Assembly (NCBI GenBank): GCA_012727825.1
Contig: JAAYGH010000144.1
Location: 1-5,619 of the forward strand
Direction of reading: 5' to 3'
Source of the DNA: Trueperella sp.
Lineage (GTDB): Bacteria; Actinomycetota; Actinomycetes; Actinomycetales; Actinomycetaceae
DNA: 5,619 nt
Below are positions 5,193 through 5,619 of this stretch, one piece after another (within the stretch, counting starts at the first letter, position 1; each line of letters starts with the position of its first letter). Made by a program: the position numbers and the translations under genes. A model generated the notes under the pieces. The model worked only from the letters and a program-made list of their open reading frames with translations. It was not told where the DNA came from and ran no database searches.

Positions 5193-5619
5193 ATGACACA
5201 GCCTCACTACGACGACACATCCGACCAGATTGCCGTGCGGAAGGAGAAGCGTCAGCGCATGCTCGACGAGGGCAGGCACCCCTACCCGCCCGAGCTCGTT
5301 GTGGAGAATTCGCTGGCCGAGATTCGTGCTGGGTACGTTGTGGCAGACGGCGCTGATGCGGGTGCCAGTGCCGGTGCCGGTGCCACCGGCGATGCAGCAA
5401 CTGATTCGGCCGACGATCCCGCGCGTGCAGGTACCACCGATGGCTCCGGTGTACCGGCCCCAGGTGCCGAGGATGTCACCGTCCTCCAGCCAGGGGACGA
5501 GCTGACCGACGTCACCGTCAAGGTAGCGGGTCGTGTCATGTTGTTCCGTCCGTCGGGAAAAATTGCGTTTGTGCAGCTCCAGTCGGGTGCGGGTGATCGG
5601 TTGCAGGTGATTTTCTCGC
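5193..5619 (+). CDS. lysS: Class II lysyl-tRNA synthetase, N-terminal part, with an inserted low-complexity segment; cut by window edge
   Basis: LysS charges tRNA-Lys with lysine. Only 142 codons of about 500 are visible, covering the N-terminal helix and the beginning of the anticodon-binding OB fold; the catalytic domain lies beyond the window. DQIAVRKEKRQRMLDEGRHPYP (11-32) is the typical start of class II LysRS (RxEKxxxL-x-GxxPYP). VAGRVMLFRPSGKIAFVQLQ (111-130), followed by DRLQVIFS, is the first part of the OB fold. Between LAEIRAGY (41-48) and LQPGDEL (98-104) lie about 45 residues rich in Ala, Gly, Asp and Thr, where bacterial homologues usually have only a few residues. The start is ATG 5193 with AGGAAA (5181-5186) six bases upstream. 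It follows the pantothenate genes as in other actinobacteria but probably has its own promoter. Confidence 0.93.
   Translation, partial: MTQPHYDDTSDQIAVRKEKRQRMLDEGRHPYPPELVVENSLAEIRAGYVVADGADAGASAGAGATGDAATDSADDPARAGTTDGSGVPAPGAEDVTVLQPGDELTDVTVKVAGRVMLFRPSGKIAFVQLQSGAGDRLQVIFS
5361..5384 (+). repeat. Short GGTGCC-type hexamer repeat inside the lysS insertion
   Basis: GGTGCC, AGTGCC, GGTGCC and GGTGCC run in tandem and in frame, encoding Gly-Ala, Ser-Ala, Gly-Ala, Gly-Ala. This six-base slippage-prone tract lies within the Ala/Gly-rich insertion (about 5340-5482) and gives a plausible origin for it. Confidence 0.7.

Overview
The window is a compact, GC-rich, fully bacterial segment with six genes in two divergent blocks. 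Codon use is strongly GC-biased, and starts include GTG. Running from 1631, the order is Rossmann/DUF2520 gene, panC, panD, one further gene, lysS. As I recall it, this closely matches the Mycobacterium tuberculosis block Rv3603c-panC-panD-Rv3600c(coaX)-Rv3599c-lysS. That points to an actinobacterium. A host- or sugar-associated member of the Actinomycetales (Actinomycetaceae-like) is my best guess, but the sequence alone does not fix the genus.

Left block (minus strand, 1-1434): dhaK, followed by dhaL with a one-base TAGTG overlap. These encode the two soluble subunits of a dihydroxyacetone kinase. All catalytic signatures are present in DhaK, and in the part of DhaL that is visible; DhaL runs off the left edge. 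The separate DhaK and DhaL subunits suggest the PTS-linked type, whose DhaM would be expected just outside the window. The gap 1435-1630 separates the divergent blocks and carries a pair of TGGCCA palindromes near dhaK.

Right block (plus strand, 1631-5619): the DUF2520-type Rossmann protein (1631-2545), panC (2555-3394), panD (3391-4101) and a HAD/NagD-like gene (4104-5114) are tightly packed, with gaps of 9, -4 and 2 bases. They look like one transcript for pantothenate (vitamin B5/CoA precursor) synthesis. PanC and PanD keep all their recognisable active-site residues. A 78-base gap with a weak hairpin and a good -10 box precedes lysS (5193 to the right edge), which probably has its own promoter.

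Three things stand out. First, the HAD-like protein sits near the place where M. tuberculosis has coaX, and it appears to be a pseudoenzyme: the nucleophilic Asp is Asn, the motif I Gly is Ala, and the motif III Lys is Ser, although the fold-defining pattern is intact. Second, PanD has a Ser/Thr/Pro-rich N-terminal extension in which the canonical start Met is replaced by Arg, plus an about 85-residue C-terminal tail built partly from a 15-bp minisatellite. Third, LysS carries an about 45-residue Ala/Gly/Asp-rich insertion just before its anticodon-binding OB fold. Low-complexity inserts in two neighbouring housekeeping proteins suggest local repeat expansion in this lineage.
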